The notes under the pieces: model-generated
What the model was told of the DNA's origin: nothing
Database searches by the model: none
What the model saw: the letters and a program-made list of their open reading frames with translations, nothing else
Made by a program: the position numbers and the translations under genes
Virus record (IMG/VR): IMGVR_UViG_3300025889_000689
Coordinates: 1 to 28,951 of that record
Length of the DNA: 28,951 nt
Source: a virus
Strand: one strand, 5' to 3'
In this document: piece after piece, positions 16,301 through 23,059 of the stretch
How the letters are laid out: each line of letters opens with the position of its first letter
Position numbering within the stretch: position 1 is the stretch's first letter

Positions 16301-17074
16301 TGCGCCCGGAATTGCCATGGTAGTAGCTAGTGTAACAACACCCGCCAAAGCAGCATCTTCCTGAGCGGCTGCAAGTGCCATAGTGGCAGCTTCTTCTTCG
16401 TTAGCACCGCGCTGTATATACTCGTCGTATACACGGTCGTAAGTCTGCATACCGATGTCTGAACCCTGCATAACGGCAGCGGCAGTACCAGCACCAGCAA
16501 CACCTGCGGTGTTAAGAACTTTTTGGGTAGCTTTAGGTAGCGCAGCTTCAGCCAGTGCGCGAGCACCTTTACCGGCTTTAGCGATTGGTAGCAACTGAGG
16601 AATTTGCTCAGCAGCCATATCTATTAAGAGCGATGGGCTAGAGATTAGGCTGCCCACTGCTGTAGCAAACTCAGTGCCTACACCTTGACCTTGTGCAGCG
16701 GCTATTTCTTGCTGCATGAGCTTCTGACGAGCTTTCATTTCGTCAGACTTGAATTCGTCTAGCTTTTCTTGACCGCTACGGAATATATCCGAAACGCCCA
16801 TACCGGCTTCTTCGTTGCCAAACAGAGAAATAACATCGCCAGCGGTAGCGCCTAGACCAAGAACGCCTTTAGCGATACCTAAACCAGTATCAGAAATAGT
16901 TTCAAGAGGGTTGCGCCAACCTGAAGCCTGCTTCTCTAACGCAGCTTGTTCGGCATCCATTTGAGCCAAACGGTAGTTGGCTAGCTCTCTACCAACTTCC
17001 TCCGTGATTTGGTTCTCCGTGTCAAATTCAACAACACGTCCGTCATCACCGGCGACTCGGTATGAAAAAGCCAT
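10349..17074 (-). CDS. giant 2241-aa virion protein: putative metallopeptidase and LPD38-like regions
   Basis: Probably an internal (ejection) virion protein. Residues 1-360 hold several Gly/Ala-rich hydrophobic stretches, plausible membrane-active segments. Residues about 360-870 are coiled-coil and Pro/Gln-rich, then a Thr/Gly/Pro linker runs to about 945. A putative zinc peptidase module lies at about 1066-1334 with AHETVGHAG (His1140, Glu1141, His1145), a HExxxH form close to zincins found in phage polyvalent proteins. It is bracketed by YSRGP (Tyr1061) and FSRGP (Phe1335). Residues about 1360-2130 resemble LPD38 of large polyvalent proteins (SPEFIIGQW; LIPFQNAYFQGMN), and the end is a coiled coil. 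AGGAG lies 7 bases before the ATG. It is the last gene of the leftward module. Assignments rest on motif recall, not on a search. Confidence 0.7.
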   Translation of the reverse strand: MAFSYRVAGDDGRVVEFDTENQITEEVGRELANYRLAQMDAEQAALEKQASGWRNPLETISDTGLGIAKGVLGLGATAGDVISLFGNEEAGMGVSDIFRSGQEKLDEFKSDEMKARQKLMQQEIAAAQGQGVGTEFATAVGSLISSPSLLIDMAAEQIPQLLPIAKAGKGARALAEAALPKATQKVLNTAGVAGAGTAAAVMQGSDIGMQTYDRVYDEYIQRGANEEEAATMALAAAQEDAALAGVVTLATTMAIPGAAAVEKAMIGGTSARTAAGELKKLARTRAATKGMLGEAAQEGVEEGSGAYLSNLSAIEAGADVDPFAGVGTQAGIGAALGGAFGLPAGIVQGGRDVKEAAQQRVLDQAVKDAQAQKEAQAAADAQAEQLATVGTSVPVEGQLPLPGFEVAGDLVGPPQIGAGAGIPVQEAPDTTTPAEAGQLPLDLDLRSDQERLVALQDQLKNFDENYPKDQFKPRERGEIRRGIEKEMAAINKRILAKGSETLQQRQDAERAQQAAEQSAFNEAQPDLFGEILPPQEPVVEAAPETAPTVPETQGALDFGPPALNRGDLELGGLPSKDSAIYKQYEDELSGLFLGRQADRARIGEIAASLENMPQKWASNLASYLNGRLQVTENLAATDPVALAAEQKAARDKAQAQADLEQLVTEGVEAGVAQQEAVAPEIAYQENIRIRESLGLPVPPPFELVADNFVAEQVGPQVPQDLQVQAADLLNQYDNALNNLRDTELAAKINARGQQLIGNKPWGQLKGNLSKLRSAKAKALRDQIDGVAPESGQMDMFVEQERKNANRRRFEDRAVVDLEVENTLVDATSKERAKLIKALQKTLEAERAKRAAAEEEADRATKEAEDAKSAVPETKVPRRVRRNDNVPGSKRGVEVVESTGETKPTTTETPTPPKSGGMGDTTGVTGGDTGGTVGEPVTLAQPIIDIIESFDTAMLDPSVENTREFILGALEQKLISKDEAIKFRQESGIGKKTRMGLIATIAKRMGDKNFFEGDPKAALAINAATTATVSKVTKEANDRMERDIEEALSSEQELNFDDEIPYSRGPFEDNKHSTVAQLEKSVGKLIRRLRGTIDVKIVQSRSDLPAEINAPAGVKGVYHNGVAYVVADNTPLADVETVLAHETVGHAGLETILDKGAFRNLLNQINSIKNTNPRIKAVLENIKRMYTDPQGNYNLSEETEAREILAHIAEAKTELLTDSAIRRVWNNAVQAFRRAMARLGFIDPADVTIDQLIHEAAMHMQGGKHINRDRRFMRQDYMAAHTMQRAWDMGFRGFDLGAAGAHIKGVANGSIQVPALTEDMIFGQELDHDFIDKAVFSRGPSVKPSEEVDQDTKNIIASRGRPTPVPTGMAAKLREVIRGRGAVGAARRGVDYIRVMMFDSAATIEDKLMKSYNNAMAKGGFINPMVPYVQALRAEGMAMQVLRTGSLRVDENGLWEAAKVDGVSSMHDVFNELKALGERIGADAAQDLFHAATIAQRELEIEANNVKYQAQADRIRAAGGKNAAADARAAEDKIVNLHPGKDEAWQAARDAENKRIVAKFDQYPELRRAHNHFLSTKDSLIDTLVDVGYFSENKATELKEAIGYVPFNRLLEDGEGGGYDAHSTGLMRVGSLGTLQGSMLEIDNILDNMTKKVVWMTQTAMRVRAANELIRGLSDEGVDGIQGFYDYQEQVPEAEKAGLITYYKDGKVKYATTKDHLDAFAFRGNETISLPLLRMLANATDWLRKGITLSPEFIIGQWQQDSVRAYAMGGTKNGLKTAAKVTSSYAKIRKSLWDGNFGDENLNKYGIQGMYDATSEHNKELIDAQIDPTKRKGVFKKLIDFGEHNAEASDLAQRKAVYDQTLLETNDPVLAFWRASEVINFNRRGAGKTASVLRQLIPFQNAYFQGMNVLLKAMMGRGLQQDQKSKLMPLFWSSMTKLFVLNFMYAMAMADDDEYQNQPDYIRSRYLQVPIGDGMSVKWAMPADLGFFFKAIPEAIAMGLGDKADSKKIASFVGNAFYEAVAGPSALPQFSKPLIEAAFNESMFTDAPIISQGMMNKKVEDRYNESTSQFARLIGKSGLVSPIMVDHLVKGFTGTLGGTLLTLTDLGAETALGIQRTDRELADYPVAKALFTRTYATGFKQDFYALRKDMREVYGSYKAALDRGDVEAAKDIISDADERKLIQLRTQINAVDKTIKDSNAKIKKYQASRMSSEQKRALIDAERERQARLTSQIARMRQIAYD

Positions 17075-17087
17075 CTTAAGCTCCTAA

Positions 17088-19196
17088 TTATTTAAACGAT
17101 ACGCCAGCCGCCTGAGCTTGTTGGCTTAACCCGCCACTGTACGAAGGAAGGTTCATCAGTGCATTATACTGACTTTCAAGCTGTTTGATCTTTCTGTCAA
17201 TGCCTTGCTGCCAAACATCTGCATCCATACTTGCTGGTGGCATGCCCGGATTTGTTTTCAGGTCATCAATCATTTTACGGATGCCTTCAGCCTGTTGGTA
17301 ACGAGCGGTAACAGCTTTAGCACCTGACAGCTCACGAGCGCCAAGAAGTTTAGTCATTTCACTAAGTGAATCGCTACGCTGTTTAGCCGCTGCTTTCTTA
17401 GCTTCATCTAGACCAGAAATACCTTTACTCAAGCCAGAACCAGTTGCGCCTAAGAAACTACCAGTTTTAGAACCAGCTTCCATCATGCCAGCGCCGGTAC
17501 GCATCAAGAAGTCAGCCATATCAGGCCCGTTCTTTTTAGCGCGTTCAGCTTTAATTTCTTCGTACAACTGAGTCAGTGGGTCAGTAGCTGCCGCTTTTTC
17601 TGATTGGCTCTTACTTATGTACTTGTTTACTGCATCATCCGCAGCCGCTGCGTTCTTAGCTTTGGTCTCAGCAAAAGTCGTACCCACTTTTTTCTCAAAG
17701 CGACTTTGAGTTGTACCTGCAAACTGACCTACTGGTGGGCTTGCTAGTTGACCTTGTGGGTTAAAGTAAACGTTGGCTTCTGGGTTATAACGCCAACCTG
17801 TTTCACCTTCTACTGGCACTTCAACGCCAGACTGCCACTGCTTGTGGATACCCAGCAAACGTGCTTTCTCGGCAGGGTCTTCAGCAGCCATAGCAGATGC
17901 TTCATAAGGCATCATAGCTGTCATTGGGCCTGTGTCACCGTCGTCGAAACCGGGGCCAGATATAGGCTTGGGGGTAGACATAGCCATTTGCGCTTCAAGG
18001 CTTGGACCAGAGTCCAGTGAGTTTAAGTAGTCGCCGTACTCATTAGTTACTGGCTTCTCAACTAGCTCGTAGCCTTCAGCAGTTGCTGGCTCAGCAGCGT
18101 TTACAATCTTTTCACCTTCGAGCAAACCGCGTGGACGACCATACGGAGTCTTCGGCGCAAGTGCCATAAGACCTTTGTCGTCAGTGAACGCAGCTTTTTC
18201 GATTTCGGCACGCGCTTCAGGACTATTAGGCCAAACACTAGAACCGCCACCTGTGCCTGTGCCAGCCGAATCTTGTAGGTCGTACGCGCCTCCTTGGTCG
18301 TACGCTACGCCTGTATCATCGTAGGCAGTTCCGTCAATGACACGTAGGGGTGAAGTACCCGGAACGTTAGTCCAGTCAACAGGCTCGTTGTTTACGATGC
18401 TTCTTTCCGCTTCTTTCTCAGCATCTGCACCAGTCTGAGTAGGTAGAACTTGCGCAATGCCTTCAGCAGACTGAGTATCCAATCCGCGCTCTTTCATGAT
18501 CTGATTCTTCAACGCTTCAGACTTAGCAACGTAGTCTTCGGTAGCTGGACCGATCTTGTTTCTAGCGGTTCTGCCCGGACCTGCGTGGTATGCAGTGGTG
18601 GCTTTATCTTCGCCAAAACGATTAGCCATGGCAGTCTGATAACGATCTGCAAACTCGTTGTTAATCATTTCGTTAGCTAACAGAAGTTTAGCGGTTTCTT
18701 CGTCTCTCTTGCCGCCGTAGTTAACGCCAAGCTCTTCTGCCAAATCAAAAATGTTTGTAGCGCCGTACGCTTCATAGCCCGGCTTCATAGCAGTGCTAGG
18801 TAGAATCTGGTTAGCACCAACAGCCTTCTCACGCTTGCCAGCTACTTCAACTTCAGGACCAAGAATTAAGTTTCCTTCTTCATCGTACTGACGGTTGCCA
18901 GACTCAATCATACGACGAACTTCACTGTCTACTAAACGACCGCCAGCAAAACCAACAATACCGCCACTAGCCATAGCAACTTGTGGAGTCTGTGGCATGC
19001 CAGCCAGCCCCTGCACGGTTTCCTCGGCGACACTACTTGGCATCTGAGGTTTGCTGTTTGCTTCCTCACGCATCTTTTTACGACGCTGCATTTCACTCAG
19101 CACTAGATACTGCGGAGCCGAACCGGCTTGCATCGAGTCCAGTAGCTGCTTATCTGACAGGTCTTTAAGGTCGTTTTGAAGCTTTACAATATTCAC
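17088..19196 (-). CDS. internal virion protein with lytic transglycosylase-like domain
   Basis: A 702-aa protein with a short helical N-terminus, an ASGGIVGFAGG motif (about 76-86), and then a divergent SLT-type transglycosylase domain: IESGN with candidate catalytic Glu98, AVGANQILPSTA (about 125-136) and TAYHAGPGR (201-209). These match the three signature segments of Slt/gp16-type muramidases that open a local hole in peptidoglycan during DNA entry. An acidic insert lies between Glu98 and the second motif. The remaining 450 residues are low-complexity and then a long helical region (AKKAAAKQRSDSL onward) typical of ejection proteins. The start is GTG with GGTGGA upstream. It lies 13 bases upstream of the giant protein gene, and the two probably work together in genome entry. 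Confidence 0.75.
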   Translation of the reverse strand: MNIVKLQNDLKDLSDKQLLDSMQAGSAPQYLVLSEMQRRKKMREEANSKPQMPSSVAEETVQGLAGMPQTPQVAMASGGIVGFAGGRLVDSEVRRMIESGNRQYDEEGNLILGPEVEVAGKREKAVGANQILPSTAMKPGYEAYGATNIFDLAEELGVNYGGKRDEETAKLLLANEMINNEFADRYQTAMANRFGEDKATTAYHAGPGRTARNKIGPATEDYVAKSEALKNQIMKERGLDTQSAEGIAQVLPTQTGADAEKEAERSIVNNEPVDWTNVPGTSPLRVIDGTAYDDTGVAYDQGGAYDLQDSAGTGTGGGSSVWPNSPEARAEIEKAAFTDDKGLMALAPKTPYGRPRGLLEGEKIVNAAEPATAEGYELVEKPVTNEYGDYLNSLDSGPSLEAQMAMSTPKPISGPGFDDGDTGPMTAMMPYEASAMAAEDPAEKARLLGIHKQWQSGVEVPVEGETGWRYNPEANVYFNPQGQLASPPVGQFAGTTQSRFEKKVGTTFAETKAKNAAAADDAVNKYISKSQSEKAAATDPLTQLYEEIKAERAKKNGPDMADFLMRTGAGMMEAGSKTGSFLGATGSGLSKGISGLDEAKKAAAKQRSDSLSEMTKLLGARELSGAKAVTARYQQAEGIRKMIDDLKTNPGMPPASMDADVWQQGIDRKIKQLESQYNALMNLPSYSGGLSQQAQAAGVSFK

Positions 19197-19198
19197 TG

Positions 19199-20074
19199 TT
19201 ATCCACCAAATTTCTGGAACGCGCCTAAACCTGCAATACCTGCACCCACTGCTTGAGCGTATGGGTTAGTTGCGCTGTACGCGCTTGAGGTTGAAGTAGA
19301 GCCCATAGGAGTTCCACGTAGAACCGCATTCATGAACATGATGTTCTGACGGTCGTAGTCACGAGCACTTTCAAATCTTGCTTTAGCAGAATCAAGTTCT
19401 TTCTGAGCCTGAGCCTGCTGCTCCGCACCAACTGCGTTTTGCAACTTAAGAATCGCTTGATCCATTTCGCTTTGAGCTTGAGCAAGTTGAGCTTGGCTTT
19501 GTGCTTGCTGCTGTTTGATTTGAGCTTGCTGCTGTTGGAACAGCTGCTCTTGGTTAAACTGAGCCATGCCAGTTTGATACGCTTTCTGCTGACCTTCAGC
19601 CTGAACTTGAGCCATGCGGTCGAGCATCTCGTCTTGAGCTACAGCGCGCTGCGCGCCTTCACGACCACCACCAAACGCACCTGCTTTTACAGCTTGTGCC
19701 GCATTGACGTTCTCTTGTTTAGCGAAGTCTTTCTGAATCTCTGCTTTCTGTCGATCAACAACAGCCTGCATGTACGGGTCCATGAACTGCTGAGCAGTGC
19801 CAGCATCAAAAGTGCCCGCTGAGTAGTCAGCCATAGGAGAGTCAAGCATGTTCTGCGCTTTACCAAACCCAGTCGGAGTATCCAGCGCCAATATGTCTTT
19901 TTGCGCTTGCTCTTGACCAAAAGAGAATCCAGCTACGTCAGGACCGAAGTCTTGGTAAGGCTTAGTGATAGCCTCTTGAGCATTCTCAACGTTGGTAATT
20001 GTATAAGGTTTTAACCACTCAGGAATGTCTGTCTGAGTCACATTTGACTGCTGAGGTCCGCTACCGCCGCTCAT
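19199..20074 (-). CDS. Gln-rich coiled-coil internal virion protein
   Basis: A 291-aa protein without enzyme motifs. Residues about 120-245 are extremely rich in Gln, Ala and Glu (QQQQAQIKQQQAQSQAQL), a long helix or coiled coil. A Gly-rich spacer with GAFGGGREGAQR precedes it. The ends are Gly/Ser-rich and the C-terminus has an Ala/Gly hydrophobic segment (AVGAGIAGLGAF). Composition and position between a GNAT-like protein and the transglycosylase protein match internal or ejection proteins of podoviruses, such as P22 gp7/gp20-type helical proteins, in design though not visibly in sequence. GGAG lies 8 bases before the ATG, and the ATG overlaps the previous stop (ATGA). Function is inferred from context. 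Confidence 0.6.
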   Translation of the reverse strand: MSGGSGPQQSNVTQTDIPEWLKPYTITNVENAQEAITKPYQDFGPDVAGFSFGQEQAQKDILALDTPTGFGKAQNMLDSPMADYSAGTFDAGTAQQFMDPYMQAVVDRQKAEIQKDFAKQENVNAAQAVKAGAFGGGREGAQRAVAQDEMLDRMAQVQAEGQQKAYQTGMAQFNQEQLFQQQQAQIKQQQAQSQAQLAQAQSEMDQAILKLQNAVGAEQQAQAQKELDSAKARFESARDYDRQNIMFMNAVLRGTPMGSTSTSSAYSATNPYAQAVGAGIAGLGAFQKFGG

Positions 20075-20481
20075 AAGGCTGTCTCCACAATAGAGTATTT
20101 TTCTGCCATACCGTACTTAGATTCGTATAACCGCTTGGTTGACTCTCGTGCAGCGCCTTCTAATTTAGTTGCGCCGTAGTGTTTCAACAACTGTTTAAAG
20201 TTGTTAATTGTGTCAGAGTCGCTGATTAAGCGACCACCCATAGCAGTTACAAACGCGACTCTATCGTTCGGTCTGTTTTCAAAGTTTACTGTGCAAGCGC
20301 CTCTAATATCGCCAGATTCGTCAACAGCCACGAATAGATTCCATGTGCCATTGGCTAGGTATACTTTAGCATGTTCTGCGTTGTAGTCACCTTTTGAGAA
20401 TTCTAACGCTTTTGTTATGAACTTCTCAACAGAACTCCAGACTTGGCTGACGTTCTCTCTAAGCACAGGCTGCACGATCAT
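20071..20481 (-). CDS. GNAT-fold-like phage protein
   Basis: A 136-aa protein with the layout of a small GNAT acetyltransferase-like domain: an N-terminal helix pair, a beta strand pair (WNLFVAVDESGDIRGACTVNF), then VAFVTAMGGR where acetyl-CoA pyrophosphate loops lie in the family, then a helix (INNFKQLLKHYGATKLEGA) and a C-terminal YGMAEKYSIVE strand. I recall proteins of this kind embedded in podovirus structural operons; whether they acetylate anything is unknown, and the canonical Q/RxxGxG/A loop is only partly recognisable. Overlaps with both neighbours (ATGA at each end) bind it firmly into the virion operon, so it may be a minor virion or assembly component. Confidence 0.55.
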   Translation of the reverse strand: MIVQPVLRENVSQVWSSVEKFITKALEFSKGDYNAEHAKVYLANGTWNLFVAVDESGDIRGACTVNFENRPNDRVAFVTAMGGRLISDSDTINNFKQLLKHYGATKLEGAARESTKRLYESKYGMAEKYSIVETAL

Positions 20482-22064
20482 GCTGGTAGGTACTTATCCG
20501 CGTCTATTTCAGGTGCTTGCTTTTTAGTGCCAGTACGAGCCATACGAATGCGGTCTAGCATCATGTCTAAACGTTCAGCGCCAGCTTCAGACGAGCCGTT
20601 ACCAATGTGGCTAACCACGTCAGCAGGGACTACGTACTCGTTATTGCTCAACCAAGCGGGGTCAGTGCCGTCGATAGTAGCCGGAATGTCGTCGCTCATA
20701 CCGTCGCCGGGTCTACCGCCTTCTAGATAACCGCCACCAGCGTACTTGTCTGCGTTCTCACGTTTTGGCAAACGGTACTTTTCTGGTAGTTGGTCTTGCC
20801 ACCAATCGCTTAGCTGGTACGCATCTGGAATGTACTTAAAGAAGTCTGGAAGAGAGCTTTCTGGCTGATAGTCGGTGAACGACTTCTCTTTCTTAACTTC
20901 TTTGCCACCAGCATAACCAGTGGCTTGGTTAAAATTTCCGACTTGCCCTCCGGCAGCATACGGACTCCCGCCACGTGCTGGAGATGCGTCGTTTTCTTCG
21001 CGGTACTGGTCTAGCGCACGGCGCAAAGTCGCAGGGTCTCTAACATCCATAAGGTCTAGGATGCCGTAACCCATGCGGTCAACTGGGCCAGCCTCACGCA
21101 CCTGACGGTCGTACTTAGACTGAATCGCATCTTTAGCATTTTGTGAGTAATCTACGCCGCCGCCTTCTTTAAAGCTAACGCCATACTTACTAGCGTAGCT
21201 CTGCATGCCAGATGTTGGTGACTTGCCGTATTTGCCGTAGATGTCAGAGATTTTCTGCCAAGAACTTTGGTTCGCAGCGTAATCTTCTTCCTCTTTCTTT
21301 CTAAGCGCGTCTTTTTGTGCCGCTTCGTCTTCCAAAGCTGCCTGACCTGCCATACCCATACCACCAAGAGCGAGGTTGCCTTGGTTAGCTTTCAGGAACG
21401 CAGTTGTTTTGTCGGTGTTACTGAACACGTCTTTGGCGCCTGCCATGGTGTTACTAGCATTAGTGGTGAAATTGTCCATTGTTAGGTTATCTAAGGCTGA
21501 AGGCGCAGGTGCAGTAGGTGTTGGAGTAGGCATTGGCGTGCTACCCATCGCATCAACAGAATTAAACGCACCAAACTGTGGAGTTGGGGTAGGCGTTGGA
21601 GTAGGAACAGGTGGCGTAGTGCCAAACACTGGAGCGCCGCCGGTTGGTGTTGCTGGTAAAACCGGATTTACACTTGGAGTCACAGGAGCAGCTGAACCTG
21701 CGATTGCGTTTCCGGCTGCGTCAGTAGTGCCAGCGCCAATTTCCGCTAAGTTTCCACCGATTGCTGAACCTGCGCCTGCCATAGCTGCTGACATCAAACC
21801 TTGTTCTAATGAGCCAGTTTGAGCTGTTGTAGCAAGACCAGAACCAGCAGCTGCACCCCAAGGACCAGCGATCATACCACCTGCGATACCTGCTAGCGTT
21901 GGCACCAAGTTAAACGCCTCTGGGGCGCCTGTTACTGGGTTTGTGGTCAGTTGAGTTCCGTTAGCTCGTGCCAGAGCATTAAGACCTGCTACTTCTCGGT
22001 CCGATACGTGCATCAGCATGTTATCGCCGTTGCGTCCATATTTAGCTAGTTCTTGAATGCTCAT
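20478..22064 (-). CDS. Ala/Gly/Pro-rich virion protein with conserved C-terminal tail
   Basis: A 528-aa protein of uneven composition. Residues about 50-120 are Gly/Ala-rich and hydrophobic (LAGIAGGMIAGPWGAAAG). Two Thr-Pro repeat tracts follow. The middle is charged and helical. The C-terminal 80 residues contain YLEGGRPGDGMSDDIPATID, then WLSNNEYVVPADVVSHIGNG, then a basic helix and ADKYLPA. I recall this C-terminal segment (GPGDGMSD.IPA.I, then NEYVVPADVVS.LGNGS) as widely conserved in environmental podoviruses without known function. Several YAAGGQV/YAGGGYL stretches resemble the ASGGIVGFAGG of the transglycosylase protein. The gene precedes the ejection-type proteins, so a virion or ejection role is likely but inferred. 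Confidence 0.6.
   Translation of the reverse strand: MSIQELAKYGRNGDNMLMHVSDREVAGLNALARANGTQLTTNPVTGAPEAFNLVPTLAGIAGGMIAGPWGAAAGSGLATTAQTGSLEQGLMSAAMAGAGSAIGGNLAEIGAGTTDAAGNAIAGSAAPVTPSVNPVLPATPTGGAPVFGTTPPVPTPTPTPTPQFGAFNSVDAMGSTPMPTPTPTAPAPSALDNLTMDNFTTNASNTMAGAKDVFSNTDKTTAFLKANQGNLALGGMGMAGQAALEDEAAQKDALRKKEEEDYAANQSSWQKISDIYGKYGKSPTSGMQSYASKYGVSFKEGGGVDYSQNAKDAIQSKYDRQVREAGPVDRMGYGILDLMDVRDPATLRRALDQYREENDASPARGGSPYAAGGQVGNFNQATGYAGGKEVKKEKSFTDYQPESSLPDFFKYIPDAYQLSDWWQDQLPEKYRLPKRENADKYAGGGYLEGGRPGDGMSDDIPATIDGTDPAWLSNNEYVVPADVVSHIGNGSSEAGAERLDMMLDRIRMARTGTKKQAPEIDADKYLPA
21511..21615. repeat. Thr-Pro coding degenerate repeat
   Basis: Two clusters of a degenerate repeat around GTTGGAGTAGG (about 21519-21538 and 21580-21608) encode, on the opposite strand, alternating Thr-Pro tracts in the 528-aa virion protein. 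This is an extended, flexible linker between its hydrophobic N-terminal part and its helical middle. Such repeats may vary in copy number by slippage. Confidence 0.6.
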
Positions 22065-22068
22065 AGTC

Positions 22069-22395
22069 TTAATTCCGGTCGAATTCCAAGTACGATAGGT
22101 AGAAGTGTACCGTCGATTGGCTTGATTCTACAGTGATTTTGTCCCCAGCTTCCAGTACGCATGGTACTCCGTTAAACACGTCAATCGTGCCGTCTGGGGA
22201 TAATGGGTAATCTTTCAGCAGATAAGTCTGCGTTGCGCCCTCATATTGGGACACCGTGATCTCGGTATCTGACGCATTTCCGTTGGTCACACGAAGCGAA
22301 CGAGCCACAGAAGTATTGGCAGTTGGCACGGTATACATGTCGGTTTCGGTAGCCGCCGAAGGGATCAAATGCTGTCGAAAATACTTATTGCTCAT
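22069..22395 (-). CDS. small beta-rich virion protein
   Basis: A 108-aa protein composed of alternating polar and hydrophobic strands with no enzyme motif, signal peptide or membrane segment. It begins MSNKYFRQHLIPSAATETDM and carries VARSLRVTNGNAS and a closing FYLSYLEF. The pattern suggests an all-beta sandwich like small phage head-decoration, fibre-associated or head-tail accessory proteins. It overlaps the 3' end of the C1q-like gene by 11 bases and is followed after 4 bases by the 528-aa virion gene. It is therefore read with the tail genes, and a structural role is the most likely. No family is recognised with confidence. Confidence 0.55.
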   Translation of the reverse strand: MSNKYFRQHLIPSAATETDMYTVPTANTSVARSLRVTNGNASDTEITVSQYEGATQTYLLKDYPLSPDGTIDVFNGVPCVLEAGDKITVESSQSTVHFYLSYLEFDRN

Positions 22396-23059
22396 GGGTA
22401 ACGCTCGTAATTGTTAGGGTCACAGACGGAACCGCCGGACAAAACGTCTCAGCCGCATAGGCTTGTAGTGAGGTATCTAAATCGTCCACAGCCCACATTG
22501 CTTCCAAATAATCACCCGCATTCACCTGAAACATACCGGTACGAGCGACAGTTTTAGCTTCTCCGTTGTCATGCACCGTTATACGCATGGTAGAGCCAGC
22601 GACATCTGTACCGTTGATTCTAGGCCAGAACCAAAAAGTTTTAGCGTTTGCTGACTCTGAGTTTAGCTGCGCTGTGAACTCGATGCGGTATCTGCCGGGC
22701 TTTGAAAACACGATACGGCTAGATGGCGAGCCGATTGAGATGTGCTTAGCGTATGCAGTTGTGTTCCACGTGATGGCTTTGGCTGTATCAATTACTGTGT
22801 GCGTCTGATCGGTGTAATCAACAAAAGCACCGTACGCATACGTGCCACGATCTTCCAACGTCGAACGGCCTATCGGACCAACGGTGCCGGTCATCCAGTC
22901 TTCGATGCCACGGGTATTCTCCGTAGCTTGTGGTGTGTACGTCGTATTTAACTGGCGAACAATCTGCTGTACCGCTTCAAGCGTCTGGTTAAACGCAATC
23001 GGGTCTACTTCAGCGGCAAAGCCGGTATTCGGTAGACGGATGTTGGTTATCTTACTCAT
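22385..23059 (-). CDS. C1q/TNF-like jelly-roll tail or fibre protein
   Basis: A 224-aa protein. The N-terminal 60 residues (MSKITNIRLPNTGFAAEVDP and a following helix) look like an attachment segment. Residues about 75-224 resemble a C1q-like beta jelly roll: a GAFVDYTDQTHTV strand pair, then FSKPGRYRIEFTAQL, a motif typical of the family, then GTDVAGSTMRIT, GMFQVNAGDYLEAMW and VTLTITSV. In phages, such domains sit at the tips of tail fibres or spikes or as decoration and can bind cell surfaces. The start overlaps the upstream hub gene's stop (ATGA), supporting a tail-attached role. The jelly roll is fairly clear; receptor binding is inferred. Confidence 0.65.
   Translation of the reverse strand: MSKITNIRLPNTGFAAEVDPIAFNQTLEAVQQIVRQLNTTYTPQATENTRGIEDWMTGTVGPIGRSTLEDRGTYAYGAFVDYTDQTHTVIDTAKAITWNTTAYAKHISIGSPSSRIVFSKPGRYRIEFTAQLNSESANAKTFWFWPRINGTDVAGSTMRITVHDNGEAKTVARTGMFQVNAGDYLEAMWAVDDLDTSLQAYAAETFCPAVPSVTLTITSVTHEQ

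Noticed and set aside
21511-21615. Template/variable repeat pair of a diversity-generating element
   Set aside because: The repeats encode Thr-Pro tracts, show no adenine-biased substitution pattern, and no reverse transcriptase is present.
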